From Bartonella clarridgeiae ATCC 51734 (GTDB lineage Bacteria > Pseudomonadota > Alphaproteobacteria > Rhizobiales > Rhizobiaceae), in the NCBI RefSeq assembly GCF_000518185.1, contig NZ_JADC01000009.1:310001-374000 (forward strand): a stretch of DNA of 64,000 nt, read 5' to 3'. Shown here piece by piece: positions 28,268 to 36,787 of this stretch (the stretch's first letter is position 1; every line of letters starts with the position of its first letter). The position numbers and the translations under genes are program-made. The notes under the pieces were generated by a model. The model did no database searches and was not told where the DNA came from. It saw only the letters and a program-made list of their open reading frames with translations.

Positions 28268-29655
28268 ACCGTTTAATTAACATGATGCGCACGACTGCGC
28301 TGAGGCTTTCTGCACTCTATATTTTGCTTTTTGGGCTGGTTGCAGCGGGACTTTCTCTTTATATGACAGCATTCGCTATTTCATTACTGACAGACCAAAC
28401 GGAACAGGCTTTACGTGAAGAATTAAGGAACATTGAAAGCGCTTATAATTATGGTGGGCTACCTTTATTAATGCGTACTATTGATTATCGTTCACGACAA
28501 CCAGGTGCTTTTCTTTATCTTGTCACTGATCCAACGGGTCGTGTTTTAACAGGCAATGTTGCTCATATTGAACCTGGTCTCCTTCAGCATGATGGCTTTC
28601 TTTCTCATTCTTTTTTATATTCACGTTTTGGAGAAAATGGTCAAATAAATGAACTAAATAAACACCGTGCTTTAGCGGTTATTATCGATTTGCCCAATGC
28701 TATGAAGCTTCTTGTTGGACGAGATTTGGATGAGCCAGAACGTTTTGTGACAGTTATTCGTAAAGCTGTTATGATTGCTCTTGCAGCGATGGTTGGAGGT
28801 GCTTTATTAATATGGTTTTTTATTGGTAGGCGGGCTTTGCAAAGGATTGATCATGTAACAGCTGCATCACAGCGTTTGATGAATGGTGATTTTAGTGGAC
28901 GTTTACCTGTCTCTGGTGCGGGTGATGAGTTCGATCGATTGTCAGCTAATCTTAATGTTATGTTAGATCGTATTGAAGAATTAAACACTGGTTTGCGCCA
29001 GGTATCAGATAATATTGCTCATGATCTTAAGACGCCGCTAACACGTCTCAGAAATCGTGCTGAAGAAGCACTTTTGGGGAAGAAAACAGAGTTTGAATAT
29101 CGACAGGTTCTCGATGATGTTATTGCTGAATCGGATTATCTCATTCGTACTTTTAGTGCTATTTTAATGATTTCACGTATTGAAGCAGGTAGTTTAATTG
29201 AGAATCTTGAGATAATAAATATAAAATTGATTCTTGAAGATGCTGTTGAATTTTATGAGCCCTTTGCTGAAGAAGCTAGTGTTTTGCTTCGATTGGGACA
29301 TATTTTTGATAAAAAGCTCAAGCTGAATCGTGAACTTATCACACAATCAATTTTTAATCTTATTGATAATGCAATCAAATATGCATCTATAGGTGAAAAG
29401 AAGGCAGAGGTTTTTTTGTCAATGGAATGTGATGGCGAACGTTTGTTAGTTGTGGTTAGTGATAATGGTCCAGGAATTGCAGAAGATAAACGTGAAAAAG
29501 TAACAGAACGGTTTGTCCGTCTTGAAGAAAGTCGCACACAACCTGGTTTTGGTATTGGTTTGAGTATAGCAAAAGCTGTTATGAAACTTCATGGAGGCGA
29601 ATTGTTACTTGAAAACGCAAATCCAGGATTGAGAGCTGTTTTGTTGTTTCCTTAA
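28264..29655 (+). CDS. Sensor histidine kinase (partner of the htrA-linked regulator)
   Basis: This inner-membrane kinase of 463 residues has transmembrane segments near residues 15-38 and 170-190 with a periplasmic sensor between them, then a HAMP domain (ASQRLMNGDFSGRLPVSG). The phospho-acceptor His is in SDNIAHDLKTPLTRL (near 252). The ATPase domain shows the N box FNLIDNAIKYAS, G1 DNGPGI and G2 FGIGLSIAKA. The start ATG overlaps the regulator stop (ATGA), so the pair is coupled. It resembles the metal- or stress-sensing kinases of the CzcS/QseC type, but the signal is unknown. Confidence 0.88.
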   Translation: MNRLINMMRTTALRLSALYILLFGLVAAGLSLYMTAFAISLLTDQTEQALREELRNIESAYNYGGLPLLMRTIDYRSRQPGAFLYLVTDPTGRVLTGNVAHIEPGLLQHDGFLSHSFLYSRFGENGQINELNKHRALAVIIDLPNAMKLLVGRDLDEPERFVTVIRKAVMIALAAMVGGALLIWFFIGRRALQRIDHVTAASQRLMNGDFSGRLPVSGAGDEFDRLSANLNVMLDRIEELNTGLRQVSDNIAHDLKTPLTRLRNRAEEALLGKKTEFEYRQVLDDVIAESDYLIRTFSAILMISRIEAGSLIENLEIINIKLILEDAVEFYEPFAEEASVLLRLGHIFDKKLKLNRELITQSIFNLIDNAIKYASIGEKKAEVFLSMECDGERLLVVVSDNGPGIAEDKREKVTERFVRLEESRTQPGFGIGLSIAKAVMKLHGGELLLENANPGLRAVLLFP

Positions 29656-29756
29656 TATTGTTGTTACCTTATCATTTTTTAAAATGAATATTGTTTTTTT
29701 TCTAATTTTGTAATGCAATAAAATGAAAATTAAAATGCTTTCTTGATGGAATGCAG

Positions 29757-32684
29757 ATGAAAACAGCTTTTTTAAAAACACGGCTTGTCCCTTTACGTCC
29801 TCTTGATGAGAGTGGTTCACAATGGCTGAAAGATATTGAAGAACAAGCAAGGAAAGAAAATTTAGAACCATTGGTTTCCTATATTGTAAATGGAGGAGAG
29901 CAAGTTGATTTTATCAGTGCGGTCATGACTTTATCTCCTTTTTTGCGTGGAGTTTTGATCGCAAATCCCTCTTATCTCAGTCCTTTATTGACTGTTGATA
30001 TAGAAACAAGATTGAGTGAAATTATAGAAGATATTGCTGCCACTGATAGAATTGAAATGATTCATGAAACTTCATTAATGGCGGCTTTAAGGCGCAAAAA
30101 AAGAGAAGCACATACTCTTATTGCTTTAGCTGATTTAGGTCGTGTTTTTAATTACAAGGTTTCTTGTGCGTGGCTAACACGTCTTGGTGAAGCAGCATTA
30201 GGTGCGGCTTTACGTTTTCTTTTGAGAGAGGCACATGATTGCGGAAAAATAGGTTTATCTAGCCGTGATACACCAGAGAAAGATTGTGGTTTAATTGTTT
30301 TAGGTATGGGAAAGTTTGGTGCTGAAGAACTTAATTACTCTTCTGATATTGATCTTATTATTTTAATTGATGAAATGTCACCTTATATTGGTAATCTGTA
30401 TGAAAAAAGTATTGATATATTTTCAAAGATGGTGCGCCGATTAATCCGTATCATTCAAGAACGTACTGCTGAAGGATATGTTTTTCGGCTCGATTTGCGA
30501 CTCCGACCGGATCCAGGTTCAACACCTTTGGCATTACCCGTTAGGACTGCTCTGCGTTATTATGAAGGGCGTGGTCAAAATTGGGAACGTGCAGCTATGA
30601 TTAAAGCACGTCCAGTGGCAGGTGATATTAATGCAGGCTTTAGCTTTCTGAAAGAACTTTCTCCTTATATATGGCGAAAATATTTAGACTATGCAGCTAT
30701 TGCTGATATTCATTCTATTAAACGCCAAATTCATGCCTGTAAAAATTATGGGCAAATTGCTGCTTATGGTCATAATATCAAGTTAGGACGAGGTGGTATT
30801 CGTGAGATTGAGTTTTTTGTGCAAACACAACAGTTAATTGCTGGAGGACGCTTACCTCAATTACGTGGGCGTGAAACAGTTAAGATGTTGGCAGAGCTTT
30901 GCAATCTTGGTTGGATCGGAGAGGAAATTAAAGATAGTCTTTTAAAAAGCTATGCTTTTTTACGTAATGTTGAACATCGTATTCAAATGCTTGCAGATGA
31001 ACAAACGCATATTTTGCCAGAGGAAGTTTCTCGATTTACGAGCGTTGCATATTTGATGGGATATCAAGAGAGTAGCTGTTTTATTCGCGATTTATTAGAA
31101 ACACTTCTGATAGTTGAAGAGCATTATGCTGCACTGTTTGAGCATGAGCAAGAACTTGGCTTGGAAATTGGCAATTTGGTTTTTACAGGTGAGGAAGATG
31201 ATCCTGAAACACTTATTACATTAAATCGTTTAGGCTTTGAAAGGGCAAGCGATATTTGTCGTATTATGCGGACGTTGCATTGTGGGCGTTATAGGGCTAC
31301 TCAATCTGCTGAGGCGCGTGAAAGATTAACAGAGCTTACACCAGCACTTTTAAAAGCTTTTGGTGCTACCAAAAGAGCAGATGAGGCAATGTTGCGTTTT
31401 GATAGTTTTTTGCAAGGTTTGCCTTCGGGGATACAGCTTTTTAGTTTATTACAATCTAATCCACCCCTTTTAGATATGTTGGTTTGTATTATGGGTGCTG
31501 CACCGCGGCTTGCGGAGATTATTACACGTACACCGCATGTTTTTGATGGGATGCTGGATCCAGCAATTTTTTCAGAATTGCCAACAAAGAATTACTTAGA
31601 AAATCGTCTGAAATATTTTCTTGAAGATGTAACTACTTATGAAGAAATTCTTGATCATTTAAGGATTTTTGCTGGTGAACAGCGTTTTTTGATTGGTATT
31701 CGACTTTTGAATGGTACAATTAAGGGAGATAGAGCAGGTTTTGCTTTTACTGCGCTTGCTGATCTCATGATTGCAAAAACGCTTACTGCTGTTCAAGAAG
31801 AATTTTTTCGCCACCATGGCCATATTAAAGGGGGACGTATTGGCATATTGGGTATGGGTAAGCTTGGAAGCTATGAATTAACTGCAGGATCGGATGTCGA
31901 TCTTATTTTACTTTATGAGTATGATGAAGATATAGAAATGTCTGATGGAGAAAAGCCGCTCCATGTTTCTCAATATTATACGCGTCTAACACAGCGTTTT
32001 GTTTCTGCTTTATCTGCTTCTACAAATCAAGGAGTTCTTTATACTGTTGATTTAAGATTACGGCCATTAGGCAATAAGGGGCCTATAGCTGTTCCCTTCC
32101 AGGTTTTTACAAAATATCAGCGCCAGGAAGCTTGGATATGGGAACATCTTGCCTTAACCCGTGCGAGGGGTGTAGCCGGAGATACTGATTTTTTGCAAAA
32201 GTTAGAAAATGAAATACGGGCAATTATTGCACTTCCTTGTGATAAAAAGAGGGTTGCAAAAGAAGTGCGTGAAATGCGTGCTTTAATTGAAAAAGAAAAG
32301 CCACCGGCAAATCGATGGGATTTGAAAACTGTACCTGGTGGTATTATGGATATTGAATTTATTGCTCAATTTGCCCTTATAACTCATGTCATTGATTTTC
32401 AAATTGGAACGACTACAGCTGATATTCTTTCCCATCTACCACCAAAATTTCTAAGACAATCATTCATTTCTGATTTACATTACGCTTATTGTATTTATAC
32501 GAATTTGAGTCAAATTATACGTCTTTGTTTAAATGATTCCCTTAATTCTGATGATATGCCACCTGGACTGAGCGATCTTTTGTTGCGCAGTATTGGTGAG
32601 CCTGATTTACCACGTGTCGAAAAATTAATTGAAGAAATAGGACAATCAGTACGTACAATTTTTACAAAAGTAATGGAAATTTAG
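29757..32684 (+). CDS. glnE: Glutamine synthetase adenylyltransferase/adenylyl-removing enzyme
   Basis: GlnE attaches and removes AMP on glutamine synthetase to match its activity to nitrogen supply. The protein of 975 residues carries two nucleotidyltransferase domains: the N-terminal adenylyl-removing copy (GMGKFGAEELNYSSDIDL, near residue 182) and the C-terminal adenylyl-transferase copy (GMGKLGSYELTAGSDVDL, near residue 698), both with intact Asp-x-Asp metal ligands. I prefer the second ATG (29757), since GATGGA is properly spaced for it rather than for the ATG at 29751. Retention of the full enzyme in a genome of this lifestyle is worth noting. Gene order (htrA, two-component pair, glnE, pleC nearby) matches Sinorhizobium. 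Confidence 0.94.
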   Translation: MKTAFLKTRLVPLRPLDESGSQWLKDIEEQARKENLEPLVSYIVNGGEQVDFISAVMTLSPFLRGVLIANPSYLSPLLTVDIETRLSEIIEDIAATDRIEMIHETSLMAALRRKKREAHTLIALADLGRVFNYKVSCAWLTRLGEAALGAALRFLLREAHDCGKIGLSSRDTPEKDCGLIVLGMGKFGAEELNYSSDIDLIILIDEMSPYIGNLYEKSIDIFSKMVRRLIRIIQERTAEGYVFRLDLRLRPDPGSTPLALPVRTALRYYEGRGQNWERAAMIKARPVAGDINAGFSFLKELSPYIWRKYLDYAAIADIHSIKRQIHACKNYGQIAAYGHNIKLGRGGIREIEFFVQTQQLIAGGRLPQLRGRETVKMLAELCNLGWIGEEIKDSLLKSYAFLRNVEHRIQMLADEQTHILPEEVSRFTSVAYLMGYQESSCFIRDLLETLLIVEEHYAALFEHEQELGLEIGNLVFTGEEDDPETLITLNRLGFERASDICRIMRTLHCGRYRATQSAEARERLTELTPALLKAFGATKRADEAMLRFDSFLQGLPSGIQLFSLLQSNPPLLDMLVCIMGAAPRLAEIITRTPHVFDGMLDPAIFSELPTKNYLENRLKYFLEDVTTYEEILDHLRIFAGEQRFLIGIRLLNGTIKGDRAGFAFTALADLMIAKTLTAVQEEFFRHHGHIKGGRIGILGMGKLGSYELTAGSDVDLILLYEYDEDIEMSDGEKPLHVSQYYTRLTQRFVSALSASTNQGVLYTVDLRLRPLGNKGPIAVPFQVFTKYQRQEAWIWEHLALTRARGVAGDTDFLQKLENEIRAIIALPCDKKRVAKEVREMRALIEKEKPPANRWDLKTVPGGIMDIEFIAQFALITHVIDFQIGTTTADILSHLPPKFLRQSFISDLHYAYCIYTNLSQIIRLCLNDSLNSDDMPPGLSDLLLRSIGEPDLPRVEKLIEEIGQSVRTIFTKVMEI

Positions 32685-33611
32685 ATGTAATACTCTTAGT
32701 AGTTATAAATTAATTTTTGAGTATAAAAAAATTTAATGTATGTTAAAATAAATCGTGAATATTATAATACTATTTATTCTTTTCTTTGATTAATAAATCA
32801 GATAGACTCATCGGATATATAATCTTCCTCTTAAGCAATTATTCCCTTTTCTACTGACTAAAGGTAATTATTAATAAAACTGCTTATAATTTATTTCTAT
32901 GTTCAATTCTCCAATATGCGCGTTTTGCATTTTATATGTAAAAATTGTATTTCAAAGAGAAATAATACTTCACGTATGATAAAAATTTATACAATATAAG
33001 ATATAAGTAAGCTATGTAATAATTATATATTTTACAATAACTATGTTATTTATTTCATAAATTATAAAAGTCCATGCAAATGCTGAAAGAAGCAAATTTC
33101 TAGGTAGCTCTTCTGTCTCTATCATGGCACAAGAAAAACTGAAATTGTTAAGACTATGGATGTATGTGTTATGTGCATTCAAATTTTTTCAAAAGAAAAT
33201 AAATTTATTATAGGAGGTAAGATAGAAAAAGTGAATGTTACCACATTATATGCTATCCCAGCATTTACATCTTTGATGATGTATGTTCAGTATATTAGGT
33301 ACATTTATTATTTTAACATACAACGCTTATTATATGTAATTAAGTAGTATCATTATTTTCAGTGCTTTCTTTTCAATTATTACATCTTACATCCATATCT
33401 GTATTCGATAAGACTGAGGTGAGGTTTGACGCACCTTACTAAGGTAGAGAGAGTTTAATGTTTACAAGATGTTATTATAAGCTTCATTTCTAGGATTAGA
33501 ATATTCTATAGACTATATCAGATTTTCATGTGAGAAAGGTTGGTTTCATTGAAATATTGAAATAAAGATCATTTTTTTATAGGTCCAGATTTAGTTTTTT
33601 AGGGAATTTCT
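32685..33611. other. Long spacer between glnE and the alkyltransferase gene
   Basis: More than 900 AT-rich bases hold no gene I can support. A 63-codon frame at 33156-33347 and a shorter one starting near 33124 lack homology and ribosome binding sites. The length suggests a decayed gene, but no recognisable remnant is left. Confidence 0.4.
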
Positions 33612-34175
33612 TTGGATTTAACGATGTTACAAGATGTAGACATAATGAAAAGACCTAAAAATAAGAGCAGGCAGGATGCAGTTGTTGTGACGGTAAGAGA
33701 GACATCTATAGGAAGTCTTTTGGTAGCGAAATCTCATAAGGGTATTTGTTATATTGCTTTAGGCGATGAAATTGGGCAATTGTTACAGGAATTGAGGATG
33801 CGCTTTACCAATATAAAACAAAATATTAATAACAGTGTGTTGAATCAAGAAATGGCATGTATCATAGCAATGGTTGAAACTCCTAAGTTGATGAAACATC
33901 ACAATTTGCCATTAGATATAAATGGTACAGCTTTTCAAAAAAAAATTTGGGCTGTATTATGTGAAATACAATGTGGCGAAACAGTTTCTTATGAAGAGTT
34001 AGCAAAAAGGATCGATATGCCAAAAGCATATCGTGCGGTTGCTAATGCATGCGCAAGTAATGAATTAGCGTTAGTAATCCCTTGCCATCGTGTAATACGG
34101 AAGAATAGTACTCTTTCTGGTTATCGTTGGGGCACTCAACGCAAACAAATTTTGCTACAACGTGAACAATATTAA
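33612..34175 (+). CDS. ogt: Methylated-DNA-protein cysteine methyltransferase (Ogt/Ada C-terminal type)
   Basis: This suicide enzyme removes methyl or alkyl groups from O6 of guanine in DNA. The acceptor Cys158 sits in VIPCHRVIRK, and the DNA-binding helix-turn-helix precedes it (GETVSYEELAKRI, RAVANACASN with the Asn hinge). The tail LSGYRWGTQRKQILL closes the active site. There is no Ada-type metal-binding or AraC domain, so it is a repair enzyme only. The start is uncertain: TTG or ATG codons at 33612, 33624 and 33645 (MKRPKNK) are all possible and none has a strong ribosome binding site. It converges on pleC with only four bases between the stops. Confidence 0.88.
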   Translation: MDLTMLQDVDIMKRPKNKSRQDAVVVTVRETSIGSLLVAKSHKGICYIALGDEIGQLLQELRMRFTNIKQNINNSVLNQEMACIIAMVETPKLMKHHNLPLDINGTAFQKKIWAVLCEIQCGETVSYEELAKRIDMPKAYRAVANACASNELALVIPCHRVIRKNSTLSGYRWGTQRKQILLQREQY

Positions 34176-34179
34176 AGAT

Positions 34180-36489
34180 TTAATTTTGTTGAATTGGCAT
34201 TGTAATCGTTACAATTGTGCCTTTGGCTTCTTTAGAAGTGATTTCAAGCTTCCCTTTATGTAATTCTAATAAAGAGCGAGATATAGCTAATCCAAGGCCT
34301 GAGCCAGGATGGGTTTTGGTAAATTGATTTTCAACTTGTTCAAAAGGCTTTCCAAGTTTTTTGATTGCTTCTTTGGGAATACCAACACCTGTGTCTTTAA
34401 TACTAAAAATAAGGTTATTATTTTTCTGAAAAGCGCGGATATCAATGCTGCCGCCAGAAGGTGTAAATTTAACAGCATTAGAGATGAGATTAAGAAAAAT
34501 TTGTTTCATAGCACGACAATCAACATCAGCATGAAGTTTTGGTTCAATATTTGTTGTAAGAGAAATCTTTTTTGCTTGTGCTTGTGGCGTTAGTGTACGA
34601 ATTGTTTCGCTGATAATTGGCTCAAGGTTGATATTTTTACAGTCAAGAGTAAATCTGCCAGCTTCGATTTTTGACATATCAAGGATATCATTGATAAGAG
34701 TTAGAAGATGAGTTCCTGAATTATGAATATCATGCATATATTCTTTGTAGCGTTGCGAACCGAGAGGACCAAAGGTAGATTGCAACATGATTTCTGAAAA
34801 ACCAAGAATAGCATTAAGAGGGGTACGCAATTCATGGGACATATTGGCTAAAAATTCTGATTTAGCTTTGTTAGCACTTTCAGCTTTCTCTTTTTCTTCT
34901 TGCAGGCTTTTGTTAAGTTTTTCAACTTCTGTAGCACGTTGTTGAGCATTGCCTCGGGCACGTTTCAGTTCTTGAATGAATGAAAAAAGACGCCTTTCGC
35001 TATCTTCAAATTTTTCTTGTTGTTGTTTAAGCTCAGAGATGTCAGTACCAATACAAACAAGTCCTCCATCTTGTGTGCGTCGCTCGTTAATTTTAAGCCA
35101 GTAGCCATCTGCAGTTTGGCGAATACTAGTTAAGTTACCAGCTTCATCCACTTTGAGGGGATATTCACTGATAGCAGGACGTGACATGGCTTCAACAGTT
35201 GCACGTTCGATTCCTGATTGTAGCATCTGTTTAGGGATAGCAGCATATTCACAAAATTTGCTGTTAGACATAACCAGACGGCCTGCTGAATCCCACAATA
35301 CAAAAGATTCAGAAATATTTTCAATCGCATCACGGATACGAAGATCAGCTTGTGCAGTTTGTTCAGCAAATTGACGTTGTTCACTAATATCAAAAGAAAT
35401 ACCAACCAAATGAGGCTCTTCTTCATCAGTCACTTCGGCACGAATGCGCATCCATACATAATAACCTTCAGCGTGACGCATAGGGACATTAATGTCAATA
35501 TGTTTTTTTGCGCCACTCATTAATTCTTGAGCGATCTCAAAAAAATTGGCATCTTTTGGGTCAATGATAGCAGTAATTTGAGAAATTGATAAGAGTGCAT
35601 TTTGAGGTGCATAGCCAAGCATTTCGTACATTGCTCGTGACCAATAGACGCGTCCATTTGCCATATTCCAATCCCATAGTCCACAACGTCCGCGCATCAT
35701 TGCCATATCAGTGCGATTTTGGATTTTTTCTGAAGTCAGATCTGTGTTACGTGCTCGTATGATTTGATTATAATAAGCATAGAGAAGAACTAGAATAATA
35801 CTGGCTGTTCCTATCAATAAAGTTATATTTAATGAAAATTTTTTTTGCCATTCCATATAGATATTTTTTTTAGTTGCACTAATGAATACTCTGTATTGAC
35901 TATTGTCTATTTGGCTGAATGAAGCAAGAGCAGGCTCTTTTCCTATTGTAATTTTTATAATTCCAGTATTTTTTTTGAGAGACCATAAATCGATATTTTC
36001 AGCAATAAAATCTTGTAAAGGTTTTTCTAAAATTATGTCTGAACTAGATGAGGCTAGAACATTTCTATTTTGATCAATGATAGCTATCGTAGGATTAATA
36101 CTAGTGAAGTTGTGGTGATGAAAATTTATTAGAATATTTTGTAAATGATTAGGAGAAAGAACAGCTGCTTTTTTTTGCTGAGTGGAAGCCAATAAATCAC
36201 GGTCAATTTTATTTACGATATAGGAAGATAAAAGAGAGAGTGTGGAGCGCGCATTTTTGTCGATTGTATGGCGCCAATTATACAGTGATGCAAAGCGTAT
36301 TGTTGTTAGCACAATCAGAGATATAATAATGGCGAACGGAATAGAACGTCGTAACCAGGGTTCTATAAAGAGGAGTTTCTGATAAGTTGAATTAGAAATA
36401 CGTGATATCCCTACCTTGCGATTTGAAGCGCTTGGTTTTGAATCAGAATGCGTTCTTGTGGCCGCGTTATACGCGTCCAATTTAGCCAT
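34180..36489 (-). CDS. pleC: PAS-domain sensor histidine kinase, PleC-like
   Basis: A 769-residue kinase with two transmembrane helices (about 48-68 and 212-234) around a periplasmic region, then two PAS domains (about 258-370 and 380-490), a coiled coil (about 500-540, LNKSLQEEKEKAESANKAKS) and a HisKA/ATPase core. The phospho-acceptor His is in ANMSHELRTPLNAILGFSE (near 548), followed by the FGPLG-RYKEYMHDIHNSG stretch that marks the DivJ/PleC/PdhS group. N box NLISNAVKFT, G1 KDTGVGIP and G2 GSGLGLAIS are intact. PleC acts on the single-domain regulator DivK and so on CtrA-driven cell-cycle and polarity control. The assignment to PleC rather than another group member rests on conserved position near glnE, as in Sinorhizobium. 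Confidence 0.75.
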   Translation of the reverse strand: MAKLDAYNAATRTHSDSKPSASNRKVGISRISNSTYQKLLFIEPWLRRSIPFAIIISLIVLTTIRFASLYNWRHTIDKNARSTLSLLSSYIVNKIDRDLLASTQQKKAAVLSPNHLQNILINFHHHNFTSINPTIAIIDQNRNVLASSSSDIILEKPLQDFIAENIDLWSLKKNTGIIKITIGKEPALASFSQIDNSQYRVFISATKKNIYMEWQKKFSLNITLLIGTASIILVLLYAYYNQIIRARNTDLTSEKIQNRTDMAMMRGRCGLWDWNMANGRVYWSRAMYEMLGYAPQNALLSISQITAIIDPKDANFFEIAQELMSGAKKHIDINVPMRHAEGYYVWMRIRAEVTDEEEPHLVGISFDISEQRQFAEQTAQADLRIRDAIENISESFVLWDSAGRLVMSNSKFCEYAAIPKQMLQSGIERATVEAMSRPAISEYPLKVDEAGNLTSIRQTADGYWLKINERRTQDGGLVCIGTDISELKQQQEKFEDSERRLFSFIQELKRARGNAQQRATEVEKLNKSLQEEKEKAESANKAKSEFLANMSHELRTPLNAILGFSEIMLQSTFGPLGSQRYKEYMHDIHNSGTHLLTLINDILDMSKIEAGRFTLDCKNINLEPIISETIRTLTPQAQAKKISLTTNIEPKLHADVDCRAMKQIFLNLISNAVKFTPSGGSIDIRAFQKNNNLIFSIKDTGVGIPKEAIKKLGKPFEQVENQFTKTHPGSGLGLAISRSLLELHKGKLEITSKEAKGTIVTITMPIQQN

Positions 36490-36787
36490 TTATGGGATCC
36501 TTTAATCATGAATCATGAATAATGTAACTAGAAAACTGTTTTGGTACTCATAATAATTCAACAAGCTTAATGAATCAAAACAAGAGTCTTCTGTCTAGTC
36601 TTTTTTTTAAAAAAAGAATAATTTTATTCTTATGAATATAAATTATGAAAATTAAAAGAATTTTAATATCACCCATAAAGAGGTTAAAATCCTGTTTATG
36701 GGTTATTTGTTATAAGAGCTTCAGAAGAATGACAGTCGATTAATTGATAAAGGATATTATAATAATTTGATTATAAGTATTTTTATT
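36490..36787. other. Spacer between pepN and pleC
   Basis: About 300 bases that hold the pepN terminator hairpin (listed separately) and should contain the pleC promoter. I see no gene. Confidence 0.45.
36671..36703 (-). terminator. Hairpin downstream of pepN
   Basis: ACCCATAAA and TTTATGGGT form a perfect nine-base-pair stem about 85 bases after the pepN stop codon, in the minus direction. No long T run follows, so termination is likely but not certain. Confidence 0.5.

Noticed and set aside
33156-33347. 63-codon frame between glnE and the alkyltransferase gene
   Set aside because: Composition follows the AT-rich spacer, no ribosome binding site or recognisable domain.
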